Assembly (NCBI RefSeq): GCF_027474825.1
Contig: NZ_CP107030.1
Span: 1,866,529 to 1,930,528, forward strand
DNA: 64,000 nucleotides
DNA from: Maribacter halichondriae
Lineage (GTDB): Bacteria > Bacteroidota > Bacteroidia > Flavobacteriales > Flavobacteriaceae
Direction: 5' to 3'
How positions within the stretch are numbered: position 1 is the stretch's first letter; each line of letters starts with the position of its first letter. Positions 26,339 through 35,859 of the stretch are shown one piece after another. The notes under the pieces were generated by a model. It worked only from the letters and a program-made list of their open reading frames with translations, searched no databases and had not been told where the DNA came from. Made by a program: the position numbers and the translations under genes.

Positions 26339-28869
26339 CTACATCTTCACAATGATGAATTCAGAGCGTCGGTTGAGATAATGTTTTTGTTCCGTACAGG
26401 CCACTGTGCCATCACATTCATTCAACAATCGTTCTTCCCCGTACCCAGTGGCGCTTTCGATACGTTCCGGGGCAATACCCTGTTTAATAATATAGTCACG
26501 AGTAGACTTGGCCCTGCTATCAGACAGGTAGCGGTTATAGGCTTTTTTACCTCGTGAATCGGTATGTGATTCGATTTTAATGACCATATCAGGATATTCG
26601 TTCATCACTTTTACCAGCTTATCGAGTTCTTCGGCCGCATCCGTTCTTATATTATACTTGTCAAAATCGAAATGAATCATTTCCGTTTTCAGCTTCTTGA
26701 TTCCATCCTCTATGGCGATCATTTCTTCAAGACGTTTCATAGAAATATCGATAGTGGTTGTATCGTTTTGGGTGGTGATCACCTCTTGTAGGTTGTCAAA
26801 GAATTTGTCTTTAACGGTTTTAATAGTATATTTTGTATCATCGTCTAGATCCTCGAAGATGAAATTTCCATCATCATCGGTTACAACCTCTTTCAATTTG
26901 ATGTTGTTTTTATCCAACAATTGAACAAGAGCTTGGGGCATTATATCGCCTGTAATCAATTCGGTCACGACCCCAGCTATGGCATTCATGTTTGTTGGAA
27001 CTTCCTCTACAACCAATCTTTTGAACGAATAAATATCATCATCCCCTTTACCGCCTGCCCTATTGGAGGCAAAAATCCCTTTTGGGTCTCTTCGTCTACG
27101 ATATATGAAAAATCGTCCAAATTACTATTGACGGGTCGGCCTACGTTGACTACCTCTTGGAAACCCTCTTCATCATCATAAGCTACTTCAAAAACATCCA
27201 ATCCGCCAAGACCTGTGTGTCCGTTTGAAGAGAAATATAACTTCTTATCATTTATAAAGGGAAACATTTCCTTTTTTTCGGTATTGATTTCGGGGCCTAA
27301 ATTTCTGGCTTCTGAGAAAGAGCCACCTTCAAGCACATCGACGACAAAAATATCGGTCTCGCCAATGCTTCCCGGCATATCGGAAACAAAATAAAGTTGT
27401 TTGCCGTCAGGGCTCAGGGCAGGATGTCCTGTTGAATAATCATCGCTATTGAAGGGTACTTCCTCCGCCTCTGACCATTCTCCATCAACTTTCGTAGATC
27501 GATATATTTTGAGGTGGTTCACACCATTTTTGTCCCTTTTCAATTTCTTGCCATAATTGTTTCTCGTGAAATACATGGTGCTATTATCGGGAGAAAACGT
27601 TACCGAAGCCTCATGGTACTTGGTGTTTATTTTTTTAGAGAACTTCAATGCATCTTTCAGGTCTTGCGATTCTTCGTTGATTTTGGCAACATAAAGATCC
27701 AAGTAGGGTTGATCGTTCCATTTATACCGCCTGGTATTAAAAAAGGAAGAATCTCTTGCCGAAGCGAATACTACTTGATTTGAATCTAAGAACATCGGCG
27801 AGAAATCAGAATATTCGGTGTTGACAGCCATGTTCTTGATATCGAAGTTCTTCTCGGTACTCAAAATATTATCCAGTACCATTTCGGTAGCGGTTGCGTC
27901 ATTATCGTCGATATTGCTGACATCTCCGTTTTTTGTTTTACGATTGTACAAGCGCATCAATCGCTTGGCCCGGGCATATTTGCCAGTTCCTTTTAAGGTG
28001 TGGGCATATTTGAAGACATTGTCGGCCGACATGTCCTTTCCGTATTTATCGTATAAAATATCATACCATTGGTACGCCTTTTCCATATTGGTATTGAAAT
28101 AATGGGCATCACCAACCTTTTGGATTATCTCATAGGAATAATTTTTTTCGTTTTTTTGCAGTGCCTGCTCATAGAGTTCGGCGGCTTCTGCATACCACAT
28201 TTTGTCAAAGTAATGGTCGGCTTTTTGAACCAACTTACTTTTGCTGGCAGTATCGCTAATGGTAACGATCGATGTAGTCTCTTTGTCAAGGTCGTCCATG
28301 ACGTCATAGGTGGTTTTATCCTTAACCTTGTTTTCAGAAACTATATCTTCTGAAAGATTTGGGGAATCGGAAGCCCTAGTCGGGTCTTCGAATTCTTGAT
28401 CCATATTGCCCACTTTCAAAATCCAGACATCTTCCTCATAATTTCCATCAAGATCTGATATACAGGCGTCGATTGCCGCTCTCCATCCTTTACTATGTTT
28501 TAGATAGAGGTAGTTTAAGCCGTTATCCGGCTTGTTGATTACTCCGGAATCAAAGCCTTTCTTCTTAAATTTTTTGACAGTTTTGTCCAGACGTTTTCCA
28601 CCTTTGCTATAGACTCCGGCGATAACATAGTATCCGCTATCGGCTCCTTCGAATGTCTCAAACGAACGATTGGGGATGTTGTTGGCCTTGGCCTCTTCTT
28701 CGAAGGTCTTATCTTTTTCAACGAATTCTTGTGTACTGTAGTTCGTTACGATTGTATTTGAAGAATCGGTTATATCATCGTTCACGAAACTATTGCCATC
28801 GTCTTGTGCCTGCATTGCAAAAAGACCCATCGAGAGCAATAGTGCGTAAGTTGTGATGCGTTTTTTCAT
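26339..28869 (-). CDS. OmpA family outer-membrane/peptidoglycan-linking protein with SPOR-like, TPR, PD40 and OmpA domains (frame interrupted at 27071-27075)
   Basis: The start at 28869 gives a signal peptide MKKRITTYALLLSMGLFAMQ (cut after AQA-type residues). Domain order: a SPOR-like domain (79-155, GYYVIAGVYSKG...YLYLKHSKGW...VWILKV), a TPR-like helical region (about 230-330), WD40-like PD40 beta-propeller repeats with HPALSPDGKQLYFVSDMPG and MFPFINDKKLYFSSNG, a carboxypeptidase-like fold (AGVVTELITGDIMPQAL...), and a C-terminal OmpA domain (IHFDFDKYNIRTDAAEELD, IESHTDSRGKKAYN, LSDSRAKSTRDYI). The frame breaks after DEETQKGF. One extra base in the A5 run at 27071-27075 (T5 on the coding strand) gives FFASNRAGGKGDDDIYSFKR and a single 843-aa protein. 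Homologues usually pair with PorP/SprF proteins; here the shared SPOR-like domain links it to the PorP/SprF protein at 1691-3784. Confidence 0.9.
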
Positions 28870-29200
28870 TTGGATTATAGAATAGAAATCTTGGGTTTTG
28901 TTCATAAAAAACAAGATTTACATGATGGATAACTATAGGTTATTTACACCTTACAAACGTCGAAAATACTTCAACCGGTGCGATCCAAATATTATTTGTT
29001 GTGAAAAAGGCTATTTATGTCGTGTAGGTCTATTTTAAAGGGGTAAGATTCAATAGACGGTGGGAGATATTTGACAGTTCAGAAGAAATTTTTGATCTGA
29101 AAGGCAGATAATAAACAGAAAGACCAAACGGTACTAAAACTTGAAGATTTAAAAAAAGTCCGTATTTACGGACTTTGAGTAATTTATAAATTGGACTTTT
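28870..29200. other. 331-bp intergenic region between tatA and the OmpA/PD40 gene
   Basis: It holds the tatA terminator (29151-29176). TTTGTTGTGAAA at 28995-29006 matches block 3 of the conserved surface-gene element at 10 of 12 positions, 126 bp upstream of the OmpA/PD40 start. The other two blocks are not recognisable here. No ORF is supported. Confidence 0.5.
29151..29176 (-). terminator. Terminator after tatA
   Basis: The stem AAAGTCCGT and ACGGACTTT closes a short loop. On the minus strand it runs into TTTTTTT. It lies 25 bp after the tatA stop. Confidence 0.85.
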
Positions 29201-29383
29201 TTAATCTTTCTTCTCTTCGATTTTCTCATCCTCTTTAGAGGCATCCTTAAATTCTTTGATACCGCTGCCAAGACCGCGCATAAGTTCAGGAATTTTTTTA
29301 CCTCCGAACAAGAGAAGTACGACCATTACGACAATGGCAATCTGCCAAGGCCCTATTGCTAAAAATGTATGTAAAATTGCCAT
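29201..29383 (-). CDS. tatA: Sec-independent translocase TatA-type subunit
   Basis: A 60-aa protein with the standard TatA/E layout. A short N-terminal membrane helix ([20 protein letters not shown]) precedes the [14 protein letters not shown] hinge and amphipathic helix with the invariant Phe-Gly, and the acidic, charged tail is [11 protein letters not shown]. TatA oligomers form the pathway through which folded proteins with twin-arginine signals cross the inner membrane. No tatC is adjacent, which is common in Bacteroidota. The gene diverges from the M23 peptidase gene at 29583 and has its own terminator. Confidence 0.93.
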   Translation of the reverse strand: MAILHTFLAIGPWQIAIVVMVVLLLFGGKKIPELMRGLGSGIKEFKDASKEDEKIEEKKD

Positions 29384-29582
29384 AGTTTATATTTTAATGG
29401 ATAACAAATGTACTAAAAAAGTAATTACCATCCTGTTAATAGTAACGTAAGGTCTTTATTTTAATTGCTTGGGGCAAAGATTGTTTACATAGTGTTTTGC
29501 CCTTTACCACAATTAGTTAAGGCCATTATAAATTTTACAAGAAGGGTATCATAATTCAATAGCATGTTTATCTTTGTTTATT

Positions 29583-30452
29583 ATGGCCAAAAAGGTAAAG
29601 AAAAGGAAGGAAATCAAAAGGAAACTTTTGCACAAGTATCGCTTGGTCATTCTCAATGAAAGTACTTTTGAAGAGAAGATTTCCTTTAAGTTGAGCCGTC
29701 TGAATGTTTTTGTGACAGGTTCATTATGCATTATCGGCCTTATCGGCCTTACCATTCTTTTGATAGCTTTTACCCCACTTCGCGAGTACATACCGGGATA
29801 TTCATCAACAAAATTAAAAAGACAGGCTACGGAACTTACTTATAAAACGGATTCTTTGGTAAGGACTTTGGATTATACCAATCGTTACTTAGATAATATT
29901 CGTATGGTACTTCGGGGCGATATCGAGAACAATACCGTAAATCGTGATTCGCTTTTCGAACAGTACAAATTAGATCCTTCGACAGTAGACCTAACTCCTA
30001 TCAAAGAGGATTCTTTGCTCAGGGCCGAGGTAGCTCTTGAAGACAAGTATAATCTCTTCGAACGTAATTTGGAGAAGGCCGAGGTTGTGTTCTTTCCCCC
30101 AGTCAGTGGTATCATCACACAGAATTATGATGCGGATAAACGCCATTATGCCGTTGACGTGGTCGCACCTAAGGATACTCCCGTAAAGGCCGCGGCAAAC
30201 GGCATGGTAATTTTTTCCGAATGGACTTCGGAAACGGGATATGTCATCATCTTAAAACACAAAGATGGCCTGCTCAGCGCGTATAAACACAACGGCTCTT
30301 TGAACAAAGAACAAGGCGATATCGTTAGGGCCGGCGAGGTCATCGCTTCTGTCGGAAACACGGGAGAGCTGACGACAGGCCCGCATCTACATTTTGAACT
30401 TTGGGATAATGGCACCCCTGTGAATCCACTTGATTTCATCGATTTTAAATAG
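29583..30452 (+). CDS. M23 family (LytM-type) peptidoglycan endopeptidase, membrane-anchored
   Basis: A 289-aa protein from MAKKVKKRKEIKRK (29583; an ATG three codons earlier is possible). The strongly basic cytoplasmic N-terminus is followed by one membrane helix (about 44-66, VTGSLCIIGLIGLTILLIAF), a periplasmic helical linker (about 75-165), and a C-terminal M23 domain. The metal-site motifs are HYAVDVVAPKDTPV (H..xD) and GPHLHFELW (HxH). SVGNTGELTTGPH and NPLDFI are typical of active LytM domains. It likely trims peptide cross-links in peptidoglycan, or regulates an amidase if inactive; the zinc ligands appear intact. The GH3-family gene follows 5 bp downstream, suggesting co-transcription. 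Confidence 0.92.
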   Translation: MAKKVKKRKEIKRKLLHKYRLVILNESTFEEKISFKLSRLNVFVTGSLCIIGLIGLTILLIAFTPLREYIPGYSSTKLKRQATELTYKTDSLVRTLDYTNRYLDNIRMVLRGDIENNTVNRDSLFEQYKLDPSTVDLTPIKEDSLLRAEVALEDKYNLFERNLEKAEVVFFPPVSGIITQNYDADKRHYAVDVVAPKDTPVKAAANGMVIFSEWTSETGYVIILKHKDGLLSAYKHNGSLNKEQGDIVRAGEVIASVGNTGELTTGPHLHFELWDNGTPVNPLDFIDFK

Positions 30453-30457
30453 ACCGT

Positions 30458-31957
30458 ATGTCCCTAAAATCTTTTGCGGCCAGAATTTTTGCACGGCAAA
30501 TTTCAAAAAAGACCGCAAAATGGGTCAAAGACCCCATAAGAACGCAAGAGCGGGTCTTTCAAAACTTGGTACACTCGGCCATCCATACGCAATTTGGGAA
30601 AGATCATAATTTCGAAGGGATAAGAACATATTCCGATTTTATAAAAAACGTTCCCGTGCGAGATTATGAAGAGCTCAAAATCTATGTGGAGAAGGTCGTC
30701 GAAGGAAATGAGAATGTGCTCTGGCCTGGGAAACCTCTTTATTTTGCAAAAACTTCGGGAACTACCTCTGGGGCCAAATACATTCCTATAACCGAAGAAT
30801 CCATAAAACATCAGGTCGAGGCTTCTCGAAATGCGATTTTGAACTACATCCATGAGACGGGCAATGCCGATTTTGTGGACGGGAAGATGATTTTTTTGCA
30901 GGGAAGTCCTGAAATGCAGGAAAAAAACGGAATCAAATTAGGAAGGCTCTCGGGTATCTCTGCGCATTATGTTCCTAACTATTTACAAAAAAATAGACTC
31001 CCGAGTTGGGAGACCAACTGTATTGAAGATTGGGAAACCAAAGTGGATTCGATCGTCGATGAAACAATGAACGAGAACATGACGGTTATTGCCGGTATAC
31101 CTTCATGGGTGCAGATGTATTTTGAAAAATTAACCGCTAGGACCGACAAAAAGGTTGGCGAATTGTTCCCAAAATTCCAATTGTTCATCTACGGCGGGGT
31201 CAATTATGAACCTTATCGCGAGAAATTCGAGCGACTGATCGGCCGAAAAGTGGCTAGTATCGAACTGTTTCCGGCTAGCGAAGGCTTTTTTGCCTATCAA
31301 GACTCCCAAAAAGAAAAGGGAATGCTCTTGCTTTTGGATTCAGGAGTATTCTACGAATTCATAAAAGCCGATGAATTCTTTGAGGAAGCACCGAATCGCC
31401 TGACGATTAAAGATGTAGAAATTGGCGTGAACTACGTGATGATTATCTCCACCAACGCTGGACTATGGGCCTATAATTTAGGAGATACCGTTCAGTTTAT
31501 TTCTGTAAATCCCTTTAAAATAATTGTTTCCGGTAGGATCAAACATTTTATTTCCGCCTTTGGCGAACATGTAATCGCCAAAGAGGTCGAGTCGGCCATG
31601 CAAGAAGCCATTATTCAAACAGATGCGCAGGTCAACGAATTTACCGTTGCGCCACAAATAACTCCCGAAAACAATGAATTGCCCTATCATGAATGGCTTA
31701 TAGAGTTTGAAAAGCAACCGACCGATATGTCAAAGTTCATCCAAACGTTGGATGAAACATTACAACAGCAGAATAGTTACTATTTCGACCTTATCGATGG
31801 CAAAATACTTCAAACGCTAAAAGTGACTCCCATCAAGGTGGGCGGCTTCCAAGAGTATATGAAATCGATAGGAAAATTGGGAGGTCAAAATAAGGTACAG
31901 CGTTTGGCCAACGACCGAAAGGTCGCCGATGTTCTCGCTAACTTCAAGAATAAATAA
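30458..31957 (+). CDS. GH3 family acyl-adenylating enzyme homologue
   Basis: A 499-aa protein of the GH3 (auxin-responsive promoter) family, part of the ANL adenylating superfamily. It keeps the ATP-binding motif FAKTSGTTSGAKYIPIT near residue 100, FIYGGVNYEPYR, and the SIELFPASEGFFAYQ motif. YNLGDTVQFISVNPFKIIVSGR and HFISAFGEHV follow before the C-terminal lid. Plant GH3 enzymes conjugate amino acids to jasmonate or auxin; bacterial members are widespread in Bacteroidota and their substrate is unknown. It sits 5 bp after the M23 peptidase gene, so an envelope or lipid-related role is possible but only inferred from context. Confidence 0.9.
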   Translation: MSLKSFAARIFARQISKKTAKWVKDPIRTQERVFQNLVHSAIHTQFGKDHNFEGIRTYSDFIKNVPVRDYEELKIYVEKVVEGNENVLWPGKPLYFAKTSGTTSGAKYIPITEESIKHQVEASRNAILNYIHETGNADFVDGKMIFLQGSPEMQEKNGIKLGRLSGISAHYVPNYLQKNRLPSWETNCIEDWETKVDSIVDETMNENMTVIAGIPSWVQMYFEKLTARTDKKVGELFPKFQLFIYGGVNYEPYREKFERLIGRKVASIELFPASEGFFAYQDSQKEKGMLLLLDSGVFYEFIKADEFFEEAPNRLTIKDVEIGVNYVMIISTNAGLWAYNLGDTVQFISVNPFKIIVSGRIKHFISAFGEHVIAKEVESAMQEAIIQTDAQVNEFTVAPQITPENNELPYHEWLIEFEKQPTDMSKFIQTLDETLQQQNSYYFDLIDGKILQTLKVTPIKVGGFQEYMKSIGKLGGQNKVQRLANDRKVADVLANFKNK

Positions 31958-31966
31958 TTTTAGTCG

Positions 31967-31974
31967 TAATTTTG
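31967..31974 (+). promoter_or_regulatory. Candidate -7 element for the DUF6909 gene
   Basis: TAATTTTG matches TAnnTTTG, 13 bp before the ATG at 31988. No clear -33 box is seen. Confidence 0.4.
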
Positions 31975-31987
31975 TAGGAAACCACTA

Positions 31988-33673
31988 ATGGGTAAAACAA
32001 CCACTACAACAAGGGCGCAAGAATCTACCAATGCTATCGAACGGCTGTACATCACCATGCGCCATTTGTTCAATCGCGGATTCTATAAGCCTACCGGGGT
32101 CTCCGGAGAATCCATAAAAAATGCCCTCCTGCAACTACGCCCTGAAATCTATGGCTCGATTGCTGAAGAAAAATCGGAATTGAACGGATTGATATATGTT
32201 TTGGAACGCCTGCCCGAAGGTATCGAACAATGCCGATATATTAATCTAACCTCCGATGAAGGGTATAGCAAATCACATTTTCAGCCCATTATTCCTCCAA
32301 AACGAAGAAGAAACTGCTATCGCATTGACGACGAGCAGATGAATATTGAAATTACAAGAGGACGATCGGACATTTACGATATCTTGACGCATTTGACATT
32401 TCTCTTTGTCGAATCTCAAAAAATATGTAAAAAAGTACTGATAGAAGATACCGACAAGACCATTCGCGATTGGACGAAGTTGGAGGCCGCCGTAAAGAAA
32501 ACAAAGCTCACCCAGGCGGAGAAAGAGGTTGCCTTGATCCATACCGCAAATATTTTAGGCAGGTCGTTCGAAGAGATTATCGAGGTGTATGGAAAATTCG
32601 CAACAAAAAAGAATCCTGATCGGTTTCTTCAAGTGATTTATTGGCTTGGCAAATTGGCCATAGAAGAAGAGGTTACCGGCGAAAAACGCGTAATAACTTT
32701 CAGTGCCGTACTTCGCGAACGTTTGGGCCATCATATTCATGGCGAAAGGTGGGCGAACACCATTAAAGAAATGCTAGTGAAACGAGGCCTATTAAAGCGA
32801 CCTATTCATATCATAAGTGCCAATATGCACAGTGTAATGAATTCCCTTTTTGCGAAAAATGCGCTGAGTAAGGAATTTCCTGAAAATGGAAATCTTGAAA
32901 TATATGAAGCGTTAAGCTCCAACAGCAATATGAGCCTGCGGCAGAAGGTAATCACGGTCGCCAAAAAGAACGGTATGATTGCCATCGATGATAAATCGGG
33001 TACGAATATCGATGTGCAGTTGTTCGATTTAGCCAAAATGGGTGATGATGCTTGTTGTTATGAACTTCCACCCGACCTTCGTGATGATGAAAAACCTGTT
33101 ATCTTTGTGATGGACTATGCATTTGGCGAACAGGCGTACGAGACGATCGACGAATTTTTAAAACCTTATAAAGTCAAGAAAAACAAGGATGTTTTTCTCA
33201 ATATAGCATCCATATCCATTATGGGAAAGGCAGGAATTTTGGAAGGCGGTAAAGGCGATTTGATGATTCCATCCGCCCATATTTTCGAGGGCACGGCCGA
33301 TAATTATCCTTTTACCAACGAACTCTGTGCTGCCGATTTCGAAGGGCATGGTTTACAAGTCTTCGAAGGAACCATGGTATCGGTTTTGGGCACCTCTTTA
33401 CAGAACAAGGATATTCTGAAATTTTTCCATCAATCGACCTGGAATGTCATCGGGCTCGAAATGGAAGGCGTTCATTACCAAAAGGCCATTCAATCGGCTT
33501 CCAAAATACGCAAGAGCATCAGTGAAGATGTAAAAGTACGGTATGCCTATTATGCTTCTGATAATCCGCTGGAAACAGGGAGTACTTTGGCATCTGGCGG
33601 CTTAGGCACCACCGGAGTAAAGCCAACATATCTGATTACCGATAAAATATTGGATCAAATTTTCAAATCATAA
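31988..33673 (+). CDS. DUF6909 family protein with nucleosidase/phosphorylase-like C-terminus
   Basis: A 561-aa cytosolic-looking protein, mostly helical in the first 270 residues. A basic patch (PPKRRRNCYRIDDEQMNIEITRGRSD) lies near 110 and a HHIHGERWANTIKEMLVKRGL stretch near 245. The C-terminal 290 residues are alpha/beta. They carry CYELPPDLRDDEKPVIFVMD, SISIMGKAGILEGGKGDLM and the segment GLEMEGVHYQKAI. The last resembles the EMEG substrate-binding motif of purine nucleoside phosphorylase/MTA nucleosidase enzymes. The family assignment is from memory; the enzymatic link is inference. The gene ends 2 bp before a Wzz-like gene, so it may be the first gene of the polysaccharide operon. Confidence 0.7.
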   Translation: MGKTTTTTRAQESTNAIERLYITMRHLFNRGFYKPTGVSGESIKNALLQLRPEIYGSIAEEKSELNGLIYVLERLPEGIEQCRYINLTSDEGYSKSHFQPIIPPKRRRNCYRIDDEQMNIEITRGRSDIYDILTHLTFLFVESQKICKKVLIEDTDKTIRDWTKLEAAVKKTKLTQAEKEVALIHTANILGRSFEEIIEVYGKFATKKNPDRFLQVIYWLGKLAIEEEVTGEKRVITFSAVLRERLGHHIHGERWANTIKEMLVKRGLLKRPIHIISANMHSVMNSLFAKNALSKEFPENGNLEIYEALSSNSNMSLRQKVITVAKKNGMIAIDDKSGTNIDVQLFDLAKMGDDACCYELPPDLRDDEKPVIFVMDYAFGEQAYETIDEFLKPYKVKKNKDVFLNIASISIMGKAGILEGGKGDLMIPSAHIFEGTADNYPFTNELCAADFEGHGLQVFEGTMVSVLGTSLQNKDILKFFHQSTWNVIGLEMEGVHYQKAIQSASKIRKSISEDVKVRYAYYASDNPLETGSTLASGGLGTTGVKPTYLITDKILDQIFKS

Positions 33674-33675
33674 CT

Positions 33676-34683
33676 ATGGACAACCAACCGCAGAAACCAT
33701 CCCAAACATCGGAAGAAATCGATTTGGGACAATTGTTCCAAATGTTCAGAAGAGGGCTGAACCGCATTTTCAGGGGTATTTTGCGTATTTTTCTATACCT
33801 CAAGAAAAATGCCCTCATCTTGGGATCTTTGATACTTTTGGGTCTGGCTATAGGGTATCTTCTGAACGTATTCGTCGACAAAAAGCTTAAAAGCGAGGTT
33901 ATTGTAATGCCCAATTTCGAAAGCAAGGATTATTTGTACGATGTTGTCGAAGAAATACAGTCGAATATTCAAAATAAAGACACCCTATTTTTCAACACAA
34001 TGGATATTGACATTAACGGACTTCGAGCCTTCGAAATAACTATCGAACCCATCGATGATGAAGAGGAGGATCAAGAAAAAATAAAGATGGCCAATGACTA
34101 TTTGGAAATCTTAAAAGATTTCGAGGATAATGATTTTGTGCTCGACGTAGTCAAAACCGAACTTTTGAAGAAGACGATACTTACCCATCGCATTACATTT
34201 TCACATAAAAACCCCGTCATGGGTGAGGAATACGTTTCGAAAATTTTGGAATATATCAATGACAACCCTTATTTTAAGGAATTCAAGAAAGTCGCAATTC
34301 AAAACGCCAAGCTCCGAATCGATAAAAACACCGAACTTATTCGACAGGTAGACGACATCGTCATGAACTTCAATAAAAAACTGGCGACCAGTGGCGATTC
34401 GGGAAGTCGTGATGGCATTATCTTGCTGGAAACCGAAAGAGGGCTGAACCTACCTGCTTTATTGCAATTAAAGAACGAACTGACCAAAGAGATAGAACAA
34501 AAACAATTAGAGCTGGTAGAGCACAAAGATGCCATCAACATCGTCAACCAAGGAAAGACGCAGATTGTTAAAAAACAATTTTTGAACAAAAGTCTTTTGT
34601 GGCTTCCCGCCATATTCGTAGGCTTGTTTTTCGCATGGTCACTAGTACTTTTCTTAAACCGAAAGGCGAAAGAAATTATCTAA
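33676..34683 (+). CDS. Wzz/chain-length-determinant-like two-helix membrane protein
   Basis: A 335-aa protein with an N-terminal membrane helix (about 46-66, ALILGSLILLGLAIGYLLNV) and a C-terminal one (about 308-328, SLLWLPAIFVGLFFAWSLVLFL). They flank a periplasmic alpha/beta and coiled-coil domain (about 70-300). This is the topology of Wzz-type polysaccharide copolymerases, which set O-antigen chain length with the Wzy polymerase. The proline-rich motif near the second helix is weak and there is no kinase domain. It directly precedes rfbB and follows the DUF6909 gene by 2 bp, supporting a role in this surface-polysaccharide locus. Confidence 0.7.
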   Translation: MDNQPQKPSQTSEEIDLGQLFQMFRRGLNRIFRGILRIFLYLKKNALILGSLILLGLAIGYLLNVFVDKKLKSEVIVMPNFESKDYLYDVVEEIQSNIQNKDTLFFNTMDIDINGLRAFEITIEPIDDEEEDQEKIKMANDYLEILKDFEDNDFVLDVVKTELLKKTILTHRITFSHKNPVMGEEYVSKILEYINDNPYFKEFKKVAIQNAKLRIDKNTELIRQVDDIVMNFNKKLATSGDSGSRDGIILLETERGLNLPALLQLKNELTKEIEQKQLELVEHKDAINIVNQGKTQIVKKQFLNKSLLWLPAIFVGLFFAWSLVLFLNRKAKEII

Positions 34684-34719
34684 AATACCGATTGGAACAT
34701 AAATAGAAATGTATACCAC

Positions 34720-35763
34720 ATGAACATTTTAATTACGGGGGGTGCTGGTTTTATTGGTTCTCATGTTGTTCGTAGATTTGTAACAAACTATCCAGGGTAC
34801 TATATTTACAATTTGGACGCCTTGACCTATGCGGGCAATCTAGAGAATCTAAGGGATGTCGAAGATGCACCGAACTATACGTTTATAAAGGGTGATATCG
34901 TTGATGCTAATTTTGTCAATTCGCTTTTCGATAAACATAAATTCGAAGGGGTCATCCATTTGGCGGCAGAATCGCACGTAGACCGTTCGATTACGGATCC
35001 CTTGGCATTTGTTCGTACGAACATCATCGGCACGGTAAATTTACTGAACGCCGCGCGCGATCTTTGGAAAGACAATGCGGATTCCAAACGTTTTTATCAT
35101 ATTAGTACCGATGAGGTCTATGGCTCATTGGGTGCCGAAGGTCTTTTTACCGAAACGACTTCGTACGACCCTAATTCTCCGTACTCAGCTTCCAAAGCAA
35201 GTTCAGATCATTTTGTAAGGGCATACGGAGAAACTTATGGTCTTCCGTACGTGCTAACGAATTGTTCTAACAATTATGGTCCGAACCACTTTCCTGAAAA
35301 ATTGATTCCCTTATTTATAAACAACATTATTGAAAACAAGCCCTTGCCGGTGTATGGCGATGGAAAATATACTCGCGATTGGCTCTTTGTGGAAGACCAT
35401 GCCTTAGCGATAGATTTGGTCTTCCATAAGGGGAAAAACCACGAGACCTATAACATCGGTGGTTTTAATGAGTGGCAGAATATCGATCTGGTAAAATTGT
35501 TATGTGATTTGATGGATAAAAAATTAGGAAGGGATAAAGGAACCTCCGAGAAACTTATAATCTATGTGAAAGATCGCCCAGGGCATGATTTACGATACGC
35601 TATCGACGCAAGTAAAATAAATAAGGAGCTTGGCTGGAAACCATCGGTAACTTTTGAGCAAGGCTTGGAACTAACTATCGATTGGTATCTATCAAATGAA
35701 GAATGGCTCAAGAATGTCACATCGGGAGATTATCAGGCGTATTACGAAAAAATGTATAATTGA
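34720..35763 (+). CDS. rfbB: dTDP-glucose 4,6-dehydratase
   Basis: A 347-aa short-chain dehydrogenase/reductase that converts dTDP-glucose to dTDP-4-keto-6-deoxyglucose, the second step of dTDP-L-rhamnose synthesis. The NAD-binding motif GGAGFIGSHVVRRF is at the N-terminus. HLAAESHVDRSI, the active-site HISTDEVYGSLG and the catalytic YSASKASSDHFVRAYGETYG are intact, as are NCSNNYGPNHFPEKLIPL and YGDGKYTRDWLFVEDH. It is the first of rfbB-rfbA-rfbC-rfbD in order. A 96-bp gap with a palindromic repeat separates it from rfbA. Confidence 0.96.
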   Translation: MNILITGGAGFIGSHVVRRFVTNYPGYYIYNLDALTYAGNLENLRDVEDAPNYTFIKGDIVDANFVNSLFDKHKFEGVIHLAAESHVDRSITDPLAFVRTNIIGTVNLLNAARDLWKDNADSKRFYHISTDEVYGSLGAEGLFTETTSYDPNSPYSASKASSDHFVRAYGETYGLPYVLTNCSNNYGPNHFPEKLIPLFINNIIENKPLPVYGDGKYTRDWLFVEDHALAIDLVFHKGKNHETYNIGGFNEWQNIDLVKLLCDLMDKKLGRDKGTSEKLIIYVKDRPGHDLRYAIDASKINKELGWKPSVTFEQGLELTIDWYLSNEEWLKNVTSGDYQAYYEKMYN

Positions 35764-35765
35764 CC

Positions 35766-35845
35766 ACGTCAGGGCGAGCCACCAAGCAATCTGTTGAATA
35801 TACCTAAAAGTTGAACAGATGGGATTACAAACACTCGCAATGACA
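35766..35845. repeat. Imperfect dispersed palindrome between rfbB and rfbA
   Basis: The left arm (GTCAGGGCGAG...AAGCAATCTGTT) and right arm (AACAGAT...CTCGCAATGAC) are inverted, with partial pairing. CGAG, AAGCAATCTG and GCAATGAC are typical words of intergenic palindromes seen in many flavobacteria. It fills nearly the whole gap and may form an mRNA hairpin within the operon. Confidence 0.5.
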
Positions 35846-35859
35846 CATAAAAACAAGTC

